DNA from: Bradyrhizobium sp. CIAT3101
GTDB lineage: Bacteria; Pseudomonadota; Alphaproteobacteria; Rhizobiales; Xanthobacteraceae
NCBI RefSeq assembly: GCF_029714945.1
Contig: NZ_CP121634.1
Span: 8,515,001 to 8,579,000 of the forward strand
Direction of reading: 5' to 3'
DNA length: 64,000 bases
A program made the position numbers and the translations under genes. This document shows, one piece after another, positions 18,817-28,232 of the stretch. The notes under the pieces were generated by a model, which was not told the DNA's origin, searched no databases, and saw nothing but the letters and a program-made list of their open reading frames with translations. Numbering within the stretch: position 1 is the stretch's first letter; the number at the start of each line of letters is the position of its first letter.

Positions 18817-19084
18817 ATTGTTTGAAATCGCCATACTCTCGACCTTTATCCGCCCCGCTCGATTAGCGCTTAGCCGTGTCTGGCAAAGGTTGCGCAAAAG
18901 CAGACTCTAGAAAAGGGATTTCTACGTCAAAGGTCCGCTTGTTTGACGCACGTGATGGCTGCAGGCCCAAAGGACAATCCTAGGAGCGGGACAAGGACGA
19001 TCTCTTGAGTATGGTGCCGTTCGCGCCTATTCGGGTTGAGTCGTGTGTGCCGCCGCAGCCAAGTGGCCGAAGTGCCATTCACCA

Positions 19085-19330
19085 CGATGGTCGCGCGTCG
19101 ACGGAAAAGTTGGGCATCATCGAGATTGCTTGGTAGCACACCCCATGCGGGTCAATGGCGACGATGGAGACGCACTACGCCGTATGCTTTGCACCGCCGA
19201 TGATGCCAAGTTTCCATGCGCGAGTGTCGATCGAAACAGCTGCACGGATATAGGCGAAGGCTTCCCGTCGGTGGCACTCCAGGTGCAGTAGGTGCTGCGA
19301 AGAACCCGCCCCCGGACGCATCAACCCTAG
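19085..19330 (+). pseudogene. IS66 tnpA-tnpB junction relic
   Basis: The plus strand reads LGIIEIA and, in another frame, MRVNGDDGDALRRML, matching the TnpA C-terminus, then TDIGEGFPSVALQVQ followed by an in-frame TAG (19289) and VLRRT, matching TnpB as at 22260. Neither end of an element is visible, so only about 250 bp survives. Confidence 0.55.
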
Positions 19331-19934
19331 ACGAAGGCGCGTCGGGCCAGCCGAGCGCGAGATCGGCGCCGATTGCTAAGTTCAGTTTTAGCTGGATCTA
19401 CATCCGATTTCCTGTGACGCTGCATTACAGACCGATAGAATGCCGGATTCTAGCGAGTACAGTTCCAAATCCCGCGAGCTAAGCCGGGCTCAGGCATTGC
19501 ACACATGGATGTCCAACGACTGCCGCTTCCCGCCGGCCACCTCTACCGCCGAACCGGCGATCCGATCCCGACTAGCGGCAACTGTGGACTTCTCGGAGAG
19601 TTCGCAGTCCCGCGCCGGTGACACACAAGTGCCTAACACCTCCGAGATCATCCTGCCTTCTCCCATGGTCACAAAACGCGTCCTAACGAGCGCAGGAGCC
19701 AGAGGGCCATCTGACCCTCACGGAATCTGGCGGGACACAAATCTGATCTGACCCGGTTCGAAAGGCTGGGGAGCGCTCCCCCGCCGGTTCTCGGTTCTCA
19801 CCGAGCGCTGTGGGATTGTATCGAATTTATGGGTCAATGCCGGGCAGAAAAGACGGATTTGTCAAACAGCCCACCACAACCTGTCGTTTCCTCCGTGGCG
19901 CCTCTTGGCTTAATATCTCCTGCCCGAGCCGTGA
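19331..19934. other. Gene-free stretch upstream of the caiD-like gene's 3' end
   Basis: Nothing recognisable was found on either strand. An open frame at 19440-19751 has no family resemblance. Confidence 0.35.
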
Positions 19935-20717
19935 CTACCTTCCTTTCCATACTGGAACGCGCTTTTCTGCAAATGCAAGCGCGCCCTCAAGACGGTCCTC
20001 TGAACCATAGAGTATGTCGACCGTTGCAAGCTGACGCCTGTTCACTCGGTTCAGAGCATCTTGATAGCTCAGCGGCTCAGCCGCTCGCACCGTCTCCTTA
20101 ATAGCGGCGAAGACAAGGGGCGGCCCGCTCGCGAGTAACCTCGCGATCTCCCACACGCGCTCTTCAAGCTTTTGCTTCGGAAGCACTTCGTTCACCAAAC
20201 CCCAGCGATGCCCCTCCGCCGCGGTTATAGAACGGCCAGTGTAAAGAAGATCCAACGCAATGTGAAACGGAATACGCTTCGGCAGTTTGACCGATGCCGC
20301 ATCGGCGAGCTGGCCAGCGCGAATCTCTGGCAGCATGAAAGAGGAATTATCGGACGCATAGATTAGATCGCAGGAGAGAGCCAACTCGAATCCACCACCA
20401 GCGGCTATACCATTGACACAGGCGATTACTGGCTTGTTGAGGTCGCGCAGACCTTGCACGCCACCAAATCCACCAACACCATAATCCGCGTTCGCGGGCT
20501 CTCCAGCCGCCGCAGCTGCCAGGTCCCAGCCGGCACAGAAAAACCTGTCACCTGCGGTTTTTAAAATCGCAACACGCAGCTCCGGATCATCGCGAAAAGC
20601 CTTGAAAGTCTCGCCCATTATCCGAGACGTTTTAGCGTCAATAGCGTTAGCCTTCGGTCGGTCGAGTGTGACTTCGAGGATCGCCCCCTCTCGGAGCGTG
20701 GTTACAACCTCAGTCAT
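19935..20717 (-). CDS. Enoyl-CoA hydratase/isomerase, carnitinyl-CoA dehydratase (CaiD)-like
   Basis: This 260-residue crotonase-family enzyme closely follows the E. coli CaiD pattern: LEVTLDRPKANAIDAKTS at the N-terminus, FRDDPELRVAI, GWDLAAAAAGEP, the oxyanion-hole region VNGIAAGGGFELALSCDLI, and the C-terminal GALAFAEKRVPVWKGR. CaiD hydrates crotonobetainyl-CoA to carnitinyl-CoA. I start at MTEVVTTL because GGAGAAGGAACG directly precedes it. It stands alone between IS relics, but its neighbours include a carnitine-type thioesterase, dehydrogenase and cleavage enzyme, supporting a carnitine role, for example in crotonobetaine entry or stereoisomer conversion. Confidence 0.82.
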   Translation of the reverse strand: MTEVVTTLREGAILEVTLDRPKANAIDAKTSRIMGETFKAFRDDPELRVAILKTAGDRFFCAGWDLAAAAAGEPANADYGVGGFGGVQGLRDLNKPVIACVNGIAAGGGFELALSCDLIYASDNSSFMLPEIRAGQLADAASVKLPKRIPFHIALDLLYTGRSITAAEGHRWGLVNEVLPKQKLEERVWEIARLLASGPPLVFAAIKETVRAAEPLSYQDALNRVNRRQLATVDILYGSEDRLEGALAFAEKRVPVWKGR

Positions 20718-21449
20718 TCGTTCCTTCTCCATTGTCGACCATCGAGACCAGACTGGTGCCTATTCGCCTCTTGCCCCTTCAACGCGCTCGCACGCCTCTG
20801 TCAAATCGCGTCGCCCTTGAATCTAGCTTTCGCCATAGCCCCTCATGGAGCAGTCTATCTCTATTCAGCACACGTTTTTTGCAAAGAGCTAGCAACGCGC
20901 GCCGAAATCCTTCACTGCGGGGCAAGTAGAACGAGCAAATCTATATATCGCTTCACGCAGGTCCCGCAGGATGGCCGCTATGTTCCGAGCTAAGGTGAAC
21001 TAATTTTTACGACGATTGGATATCCGAGTTTGTTCGCGCCCCCCAAGCAGCATCGACGCTTCCCGAAGAAACGGCGTCGACGACAGGACTTCAACAGAAG
21101 CCAGGAACTCGACCCCGGGCTCTCGAAAGAGCTTGCCGCGGTTTTATAGAGTTGCGTCTCTCTACCCGGTCGCTCGATCGGGGGCCTCTTCTGCATTGGC
21201 GAAAGGGGACGAGGTCACGTCCCTGCACGATGAAGAGCCCGAATCGTGTTGTGCCGGCTCGGAAGCGGTACATTTACTAAGCAACCTATCGATTCTCTCG
21301 AGCGACGTTGAACCAACGCTGTCGTCGACTCACACGCTACAAGCTGTTTGTTTTTGCTGCCAGTTCTACTGGGTGTACCGCCGACGTTTCGTATCTCGCA
21401 CCATTTCGGCCAGGGTGACTTGGATTAAAACGACTTTGCAGAAAGTGCC
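20718..21449. other. Gene-free stretch before IS66 material
   Basis: Long frames here (for example from 21016) run into IS66 sequences and are not genes. No regulatory dyad stood out. Confidence 0.35.
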
Positions 21450-21775
21450 GTATCCGTCCGGTGAGGAACGAATGACGCGTGTTATTGAGTACTTTCGAAG
21501 GACAACGATAGGCGCAGTGTCGAAGTCGAACGGCTTGACAGGCCAGCGGCTACGCTGGTCTGAGGACAAGATCCTCAAGATCGGCCTGAGTGCTTACAGA
21601 TCTTTGGCAGGTCGCAACGAGAACGCGGCGATACGGCGTTTCGCGCTCATTGCTGCTGCGATGGCGACGTCGTTTCGGCCTGAGCCGAAGGACTGGCGGT
21701 CAGACTTATTTGTGCCGACGATGTTGTTCGGTACGCCTCCGACGAGGGCGTTCTTACGTGACGGGTGGCAATTCG
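21450..21775 (+). mobile_element. IS66 relic: left end and tnpA fragment
   Basis: GTATCCGTCCGGTGAGGA at 21450 matches the left end at 15561. QRLRWSEDKILKIGLSAYRSL and then TRRYGVSRSLLLRWRRRFGL give a frameshifted TnpA of the same subfamily. The next IS66 begins about 21776, so this older copy seems to have been interrupted within tnpA; the tnpC relic at 25672 could be its far side. Confidence 0.6.
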
Positions 21776-21817
21776 CGAAGCGTGTGACCTTAAGTCTAGC
21801 TTTAAGGTCATCAGGCG

Positions 21818-22219
21818 ATGCAGGTCGAGGTTTTGGACGGGCTGGAGCGACGGCGGCGCTGGTCGCAGGACGAGAAGGCACGGATTGTCGAGGAGACGCT
21901 GGCACCGGGCGCAAAGGTAACAGAGGTTGCGCATCGCAACGGAGTAGCGGCTAGCCTGGTGTTTACCTGGCGTCGACAAGCACGCACATCGGAACAAGCT
22001 GTACCATCTTTTACGTCGGTGCAGATCGCCGCCGTAGCGTCCTCGGCTGAGGAAACTCCGAAGCTTTTGCCTGCGGTTGATGGCCGAGTTCGCTCAGCGG
22101 CAGCCGCGCGTACTGGATTGATAGAGATCGATCTTGGCAACCGACGGTGCATCCGGGTGGATGCGCACGTCGATCCGGAGGCGCTGGCGCGGGTCCTTGA
22201 TGTGCTTGGACGCCGATAA
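21818..22219 (+). CDS. tnpA: IS66 TnpA
   Basis: This intact 133-residue protein has a helix-turn-helix region (ERRRRWSQDEKARIVEE, HRNGVAASLVFTWRRQ) and C-terminus GLIEIDLGNRRCIRVDAHVDPEALARVLDVLGRR. Its stop overlaps the position where tnpB should start. Confidence 0.85.
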   Translation: MQVEVLDGLERRRRWSQDEKARIVEETLAPGAKVTEVAHRNGVAASLVFTWRRQARTSEQAVPSFTSVQIAAVASSAEETPKLLPAVDGRVRSAAAARTGLIEIDLGNRRCIRVDAHVDPEALARVLDVLGRR

Positions 22220-22563
22220 TTGCTATACCGGGGAGTGAACGAGTGTGGCTCGCGACAGGCAACACGGATATGCGCAGAGGCTTTCCATCGCTGGCCCTCC
22301 AAGTGCAGGAGGTACTGAACAAAGACCCGATCAGCGGTCATTTGTTCGTCTTCCGCGGTCGCCGCAGCGATCTCGTGAAGGCGATCTGGCACGATGGCCA
22401 GGGAACCTGCTTGTTCATAAAAAAAACTCGAGAGAGGAAATTCATCTGGCCAGCGGTTGCCGGGTGAGTCGGTAACGATCTCGCCGGCGCAGTTGAGCTA
22501 TCTGCTGTCCGAGATCGATTGGCGCAATCCGCAAGAAACCCAGCGTCCGACGCGGGTCGGATA
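22216..22563 (+). pseudogene. tnpB: IS66 TnpB with lost start codon and frameshift
   Basis: The frame reads (ATA)IAIPGSERVWLATGNTDMRRGFPSLALQVQEVL, so the usual overlapping ATGA is here ATAA: the start codon has become ATA at 22216-22218. A frameshift near 22463 separates FIWPAVAG from SVTISPAQLSYLLSEIDWRNPQ. Confidence 0.75.
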
Positions 22564-23471
22564 ACCGTTTTGGGTTTGAACCTGCTGCTAATCTGATTCA
22601 ATGGCTTCATGATATCGAAGCCGGACGACCTCCCGTCGGACCTTGTCAATGCCTTGGCAGCGCTGCAAGCCGAGCGTGAGGCGCGGCTGCGAGCCGAGGC
22701 GATAGCTGCCAGCGCGCAGGCGGAGCTGTCGGATAACGCGGCGCTGATCGCGCATCTCGAGCTGCGGATCGAGAAGCTCAAGCGCGAACTGCACGGGCAG
22801 CGATCCGAGCGCACGGCGCGGCTGATCGAGCAGCTGGAGTTGAAGCTCGAAGAACTCGTCACCACGGCGAGCAAGGATGAGCTTGCCGCGCAGGCCGCAG
22901 CGGTGATGACGCAGAACGTCCGCCCCTTCATGCCCAAGCGGCCGGTTCGCCAGCCATGGCCAGACGACATCGAACACAAGCGGGTCGTCATCGAGGCTCC
23001 AACAAGCTGCGCCTGCTGCGGTGGATCGCGGCTGGCGAAGATCGGGGAGGATGTGACCAAGACGCTGGAGGAGATCCCGCGTCGCTTCAAGGTGATCGAG
23101 ACAGTACGCGAGAAGTTCACCTGCCGCGATTGCGAGAAGATCAGCCAGCCGCCGGCACCGTTCCATGCCACGCCGCGCGGCTTCATCGGTCCGCAATTGC
23201 TGGCGACGATCCTGTTCGACAAGTTCGGCATGCATATCCCGCTCAATCGCCAGAGCGTGCGCTTCAAGGCCGAGCGGATCGACCTGCCGCTGTCGACGCT
23301 GGCCGACCAGGTCGGCCACGGAACGTTCGCCGTCATGCCGCTGTTCCAGCTGATCGAGCGTCATGTGCTCGCGGCCGAGCGCCTGCATAGTGACGACACC
23401 ACCATCCGCATCCTGGCGAAGGGCAAGTGTACGACCGGCCGGATCTGGACACATCTATGGACGGTCCCCGC

Positions 23472-23691
23472 TTTGCAAAGTACATTTGCTTTGCTTTGTT
23501 CTGACTAACGATCGTTTGCAGCTATCTATTCGGCTTTATGGCAATGCCACGAGCCTTGATGAGATCCGCGGATCGGCGCCCAATTACGTTGACGAGCTCT
23601 GAAGCTCGATAAGTCCAACGGGCTTAGCCGCCCCGGTCCGACCGGTTGCCATCACTCTGCACCCGCCCTCGCGAACGGAACCGCGCTCGTT
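23472..23691 (-). ncRNA. Candidate bridge RNA region of IS110 copy 1
   Basis: The 220 bp between the recombinase stop and the terminal repeat has no reading frame, yet it is nearly identical to the same part of copy 2. In studied IS110-family elements such as IS621 a noncoding end makes the bridge RNA that specifies target and donor; in IS1111-type elements the long end is 3' of the gene. The segment ATAAGTCCAA (23609-23618) resembles the complement of the left target flank. RNA boundaries and fold were not computed. Confidence 0.35.
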
Positions 23692-24645
23692 TTATACTCG
23701 CGAGCGGTAATCTTCACCGCTGGCCATAATCGCCCAAGCAATCCCAGCCGTTTTGTGAGCAAGCGCAACCGTCACGACATTGAAGGGACGCCTGCCGAGT
23801 AGCTCTGCTATCCAGGTATTGGTGACTTGATGGATACGGACGCGATGAACGGCTGCTCCGGCGCCATGTATCGGCAATTTACGAATGTAGCCGTCGCCGC
23901 GCTTACTGATACCACCCAAACGCTCCTTACCCCCGGTCGAATGCTGCTTCGGTACTAATCCAAGCCAGGCAGCGAAATGCCTTGCCGAAGCGAACTGTTG
24001 TGGATGGTCGACCTATGCCGCCAGCGCGGTGGCAGCATATGAACCGATGCCTACTACCTTCATGAGACGCCGACAGACTTCATTGTCGTTGGCAGTTGCA
24101 AGAATCATCTTCTCGTAGTCTTCGATGTGAAGCTCAAGGTCTTCGATCTGATCGACAAGGATTGACGGGGCGCTACGCGCGCTCTGTGGAATGCGCTCAT
24201 CAACATCCACGAGTGTCATCCAAATGACCACGCAGAGCATTTATCGCGCCTGTGCGTTGTCGAATGAGCAAATCGCGCGTGCGATGTAGCATTAAAATTC
24301 CCTGCTGTTCGACCGCTTTTATAGGGACAAAGCGCATGCCGGGGCGTTGAACGGCTTCCCAGCACGCCTCCGCATCAGCGCATCATGCTTGTTTGTCTTT
24401 ACGTAGGCTCGTACATAGCGGGCCGGCATAAGACGTGCTTGTGTCCAAGCTTTATTAGTTCACGAGCCCAGTGATGAGCGCTGCCGCAAGCCTCAAGACC
24501 AACGAGACAACTTGGAAGCCGTGAAAAGAAATCGAGAACCTTCCCGCGAGCGAGCTTCTTGCGGATAATTTCTCCATCCTCTGTGATCCAGTGGATTTGA
24601 AATCAGCTTTTCGAGATATCGAGCCCGATTGTCATCATAGGCATA
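23692..24645 (-). pseudogene. IS110-family transposase, copy 1 (pseudogene)
   Basis: Minus-strand pieces match the copy at 57139-58142: the N-terminal DEDD region (MTIGLDISKSWFQI, LVGLEACGSAHHWA), a central piece (VDQIEDLELHIEDYEKMILATANDNEVCRRLMKVVGIG) and the C-terminus (LGGISKRGDGYIRKL, RRPFNVVTVALAHKTAGIAWAIM). Several frameshifts and a deletion inactivate it. It does keep the last 30 residues in frame, which copy 2 has lost. Confidence 0.8.
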
Positions 24646-25671
24646 GCTTGTTCTCCTTCTTGGATGATTTCGGAGTTTATCAGGGCGGGGACCGTCCATC
24701 ACATTCTGTGCGGGATGACCGGCCGTTCGCCGGACCTGCGCCGCCGGCGGCGGTCTATTACGCCTCGGGCAACCGAAGGGGCGTGCACCCCCAGAAGCAT
24801 CTGGCCGCCTTCACCGGTATCCTGCAGGCCGACTGCTACAGCGGCTTCGAGCCGTTGTTGGACCCGAAAAGGAAAGCGATGCCGATCACGCCCGCATTTT
24901 GCACGCCCATGTGCGGCGGGGCTTCTTCGAGCTGGCTGACATCGAGAAAACCGCCCGGGACGGCCAGAAAGGCAAGCCGGTCTCCCCGATCGCGCTGGAG
25001 GCGGTCAGGCGTCTTGATGCCCTGTTCGAGATCGAGCGCACCATCAGTGGCCGCTGTGCTGACGACCGGCGCGCCGTGCGCCAGGAACAGAGCAGGCCGC
25101 CGTTGGACGACATGCGCGACTGGCTGCTCCGCGAGCGAGAGACCCTGTCGAGCTAGTCCGAGGTCCTGAAGCCCGTGAATTACATGCTCAGGCGCTGGGA
25201 CGACTTCGCCCGCTTCCTCGACGACGGCAGGGTCTGCTTGACCAACAATTGCGCTGAACGCGCATTGAGAGGCATTGCCTTGGGACGGCGCAACTGGACC
25301 TTCGCTGGCAGCCAGCGCGGCGCCGATCGGGCCGCCATCATGCTGACGATGATCACGATGTGCCGTCTCGACGACGTCGATCCAAAGGCTTGGCTCGCCG
25401 ACGTCCTCGCCCGGATCGCCGATGATCCCGCATCGCGTCTGCACGAACCGCTGCCCTGGGAATGGAAGCTCCTGCGCCAAGCCCCCCGATCAGCAAGCTG
25501 CCTGACCTTCACCCATCGCCATCATATAGCTCGCCGAGCCTCGCGCGCACGCGTCAATCAGGCGGTCCTCGTCGTATGCGTACGTTGTTCGCGGATCAGG
25601 ATTCATTTCTTATCCTGTCGTGCTGCCCAGCAGGGCGGGTCAATCGGGATTGAGTTTGCGGCCGGGACTCG

Positions 25672-26240
25672 ATGTGGATCACGAGTAAGGTCGACACGGC
25701 GACGCTGAAGGCCGCCGTGGCGACGCAGGCAGATGGACGCCCGTTCGCGACCGTCTGTGTGGTGGCCCAAGTTCACTGGCGACCGTGTTATTCTACTCGC
25801 CCGATCGTGGCGGTGCGCAGCCCGAGCAGCATCTGGCAGGCTCTGCCAGGCTGAGGCAGGCCGGCTCCTAAGCCGGCTTTGGCGCGCTCACGAGGGCAAT
25901 CGCAAGGGCGGACCCGCTCGTCGAGGCCGCGTGCTGGGCGCACGCAGGCGCAAGTTATTGGATCTGGCGAGGGTCAGCAAGGCGCCGATCGCAGCCGAGG
26001 CGGTCAAGCGCGTGGGCGTTCGCCGTTTCGCCCAAGCTCTGCTGCGCAGTAGCTCTTGCGTGCTTGTCAGGAGCGTAACCGCCCCTGATGGTCGAACTAC
26101 AAGCGTCGCTGCGCGCGCAGAGCGCCAAGCTCTCCTGGAACAACGACACGACCAAAGTGGCCAATTGCTGCCTTAGCCGCCGAGACGCATTTAGCCGCTT
26201 CTCTCTAGGACGGACGACTTTGCACGTTGAGTAATACTGC
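25672..26240 (+). pseudogene. tnpC: IS66 tnpC relic (DDE-domain fragment)
   Basis: Frameshifted pieces read VILLARS/FYSPDRGGAQPEQHLAGSA, then ACWAHA and LDLARVSKAPIAAEAVKR, and LRAQSAKLSWNNDTTK. These follow IS66 TnpC from the middle of the catalytic domain onward. The terminal SNNAAERALRG block is gone. It may be the remainder of the element starting at 21450. Confidence 0.6.
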
Positions 26241-26832
26241 TGGGCGTGCTCACACCTCTCAAGCGCGATTAGCCTTCCGTCCGAAAGCTGAGTAGCCCAA
26301 GGCCTTCTGCCGGATGCGCGCAAAATGTCGGCATTCCGATCTCTTCCTATCCTCTGGAATATCCTTGAGGGTTCGCTTCGAGATTCTCGATAAGCCGGAA
26401 GTCTGTGTAGGCGGAGCGCCGAGACCTTTCAGATTGTGTGTACGTAGCCTTAGGGGCACCATTAGAGAATTCATCTTCAGCAAGGGTGCTCATAGTGGAC
26501 GACCATTCGGACTACATCAAAGGGTAATTGTTGCAGGCCGGCCCGAGCTGGCCTGCTGCGCATGTTACAGCGTGGTCTTTGAGCACGCTGCGACCGAGCG
26601 CGTAGGCGAGTGGGAGTTGCTCTGAAGCACTGAGCATCATATGGGGTTCGTTGAGCGTGGCTCGTCATGCAGCAAAGAGCGAAGGGTGAAGGACGCAGTT
26701 CTCGGGGGCGGGCTTTTGGCGTCGGCTGCAACGGTCACCTCGCGATTGGTGCTGCAGGCCCTACCAGCACGTGTAGGCCTGCGTGTTCACCACGGGCGCC
26801 TGGGTCCAGCCCGCGCCTGCCGGAAAGAACTC
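26241..26832. other. Gene-free stretch
   Basis: Short frames only, none recognised. The following minus-strand gene ends at 26833. Confidence 0.35.
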
Positions 26833-27714
26833 TTACCCGCGCTTCACCAAGCCGAGCATTTGGCGCGTTTCCGCTGGTGTGGCGATGCTGGCGCCCATCC
26901 TCTCAATAATGCCAACCGCATTGTCGACGAGTTCGGCGTTCGATGCCAGCATACCGCGCCGCAGGTAGATATTGTCCTCAAGACCGACGCGAACATGCCC
27001 CCCTAGGGTTACGATTGCCGCAACTGTGGCCATTTCGTCCTGACCGCAACCGAATCCAGCCCATATCGCGCCGGGAGGTAGTATCTCTTTCATCGCCTGG
27101 ATAACGATCGGCTCCGCTGGGGCGCCGTAACCGGTGCTGAGACAGAATTGGAACAATGGCGGGTCAATAAGCGTGCCTTCCGCGATAAGTTTCTTGGCAT
27201 TCTCGATGTGACCGAGGTCAAAGCATTCGATCTCGGGCTTGACGCCCGCCTGCTGCATAAGCTTCGTCATTTCGCGCAGGTCAGACATTCGCGCTACATA
27301 GATCGATTCGCCGAACGCCAGAACGCCGCAATCAAGAGTGGCGATCTCCGGCTTGAGGGTGATCGCTTGAAGGACTCGATCTTTCGGGCTCTTGAGGTTA
27401 GTGGCCTTGCCGAGCGTCGGTGGGTCAAGGGAATCGAGCGTGATGCTCCCATCCATTCCGCATGTCAGGTTGATGATAACGTCGGTAGACGAGTCGCGGA
27501 GCTTCTTTACGACCTGCTCATAAAGCTCCAGACGGTTTGAAGGCGTGCCGTCTGTCTCTCGGACGTGGACGTGAACGATGGCAGCGCCTGCTTTCGCTGC
27601 ATCAATGGCTGCTTCTGCAATTTGCGAAGGCGTCTTGGGAATGTGCGGATGCTTTGCAACGACTGCCGCATTCCCGCCAGTGATTGCGCACGTCAGAACG
27701 ACCTTTCGAGACAT
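26833..27714 (-). CDS. Beta-keto acid cleavage enzyme (BKACE, DUF849), CdhC-like
   Basis: This 293-residue TIM-barrel enzyme has the family's zinc-binding AAIVHVHVRETDG motif (residues 42-55) and the C-terminal GGHVRVGLEDNIYLRRG segment, whose Glu is the general acid/base in studied BKACE proteins. The reaction class is 3-oxoacid plus acetyl-CoA giving acetoacetate plus a CoA ester. CdhC members use 3-dehydrocarnitine and release betainyl-CoA. An AGGAG ribosome binding site precedes the start by 6 bases. The nearby dehydrogenase (29113) and thioesterase (18361) support the dehydrocarnitine role, which remains an inference. Confidence 0.85.
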   Translation of the reverse strand: MSRKVVLTCAITGGNAAVVAKHPHIPKTPSQIAEAAIDAAKAGAAIVHVHVRETDGTPSNRLELYEQVVKKLRDSSTDVIINLTCGMDGSITLDSLDPPTLGKATNLKSPKDRVLQAITLKPEIATLDCGVLAFGESIYVARMSDLREMTKLMQQAGVKPEIECFDLGHIENAKKLIAEGTLIDPPLFQFCLSTGYGAPAEPIVIQAMKEILPPGAIWAGFGCGQDEMATVAAIVTLGGHVRVGLEDNIYLRRGMLASNAELVDNAVGIIERMGASIATPAETRQMLGLVKRG

Positions 27715-27728
27715 CAGTGGCTCCTCTA

Positions 27729-28166
27729 CTAGTACCGTTGAAACCGTCTAGAGACGGTATTTAGAAAAACTTGTTGGTCTCGTCGCGCGCCGGCGCTGAG
27801 GGTCGCGGCACGACTGACGCTCCGCAGGATGCCTTCGCCTTGATATCGGCTGGCTTTACGCAGTGTTTTGAGAACCTCGGCACGGACGGCAGGCTTGCTC
27901 GCCACTCGAACGTTGAGCTGCATGTGCTCCGCTGTCGCCGCTCGCGTACCATCGCGACAATCGATCATCTCGTGATAGAGCAGGAAACCCATCACGTCAA
28001 AGTCTATGGTTCGCGTCTTGACCGCGTGGGTACTGCCTGTACAAACCTCACATAGAACTCTCCTGCGGAAAGGGATTGCCCCTGCTCCAAATCGGTTAGC
28101 CACGTCTACTCGGCACGCTAGAGCAACGGGCTTGCAAAAACATATCGACCCGCGAATAAGTCCCAT
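27729..28166 (-). pseudogene. Hotdog thioesterase remnant (carnitine type)
   Basis: The minus-strand frame contains STHAVKTRTIDFDVMGFLLYHEMIDCRDGTRAATAEHMQLNVRVASK, which resembles the C-terminal half of the thioesterases linked to carnitine dehydrogenase (TTQLIDFDxKRLHLFHEM...LATxEHMLLHVD). The N-terminal substrate-pocket half is absent, so it is probably a truncated relic. It sits between the cleavage enzyme and the racemase-family gene, where an operon copy of cdhB would be expected; the intact thioesterase at 18361 may substitute for it. Confidence 0.5.
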
Positions 28167-28232
28167 TGATATCGAGCGGGGGGCAGCAATAACTGGAGGT
28201 CACGCGGTCCGCTCCTGCCAAATTTCGCGGGC

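Larger units (their letters stand above)
23457..24699 (-). mobile_element. IS110-family (IS1111-type) element, copy 1, inside IS66 tnpC
   Basis: Perfect 15-bp terminal inverted repeats ATGGACGGTCCCCGC lie at 23457-23471 and 24685-24699. The recombinase gene is on the minus strand, with a long noncoding end (about 220 bp) downstream of its stop and a short one upstream. Terminal inverted repeats plus a long 3' end fit the IS1111 subgroup. About 50 bp of the coding region present in copy 2 (56907-58196) is missing here. No clear target duplication is present, as is normal for this family. Confidence 0.85.
22609..25500 (+). pseudogene. tnpC: IS66 TnpC, split by IS110 insertion
   Basis: The 5' part (22609-23456) encodes the coiled coil, the zinc finger (CACCGGSRL, CRDCEK) and the first DDE-domain block (LHSDDTTIRILAKGKCTTGRIWTH). 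After the IS110 element the gene resumes in RDDRPFAGPAPPAAVYYASG (frameshifted near 24720) and runs to LTNNCAERALRGIALGRRNWTFAG and DPKAWLADVLARI. An in-frame TAG is at 25154. Restoring the IS110-free sequence would give a normal TnpC of about 540 residues. Confidence 0.82.
21776..25520 (+). mobile_element. IS66-family element interrupted by an IS110-family element
   Basis: It carries tnpA, tnpB and tnpC on the plus strand and belongs to a different subfamily from the 15561 copy. tnpC is split at 23456/24700 by the IS110 element. Both ends are approximate: a plausible left end (GCGAAGCGTGTGACC) lies near 21776, but no clear right end or duplication was found. Confidence 0.75.

Noticed and set aside
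22338..23336. 332-codon minus-strand open frame
   Set aside because: Antisense to tnpB/tnpC of the 21776 IS66; Ser/Arg-rich shadow.
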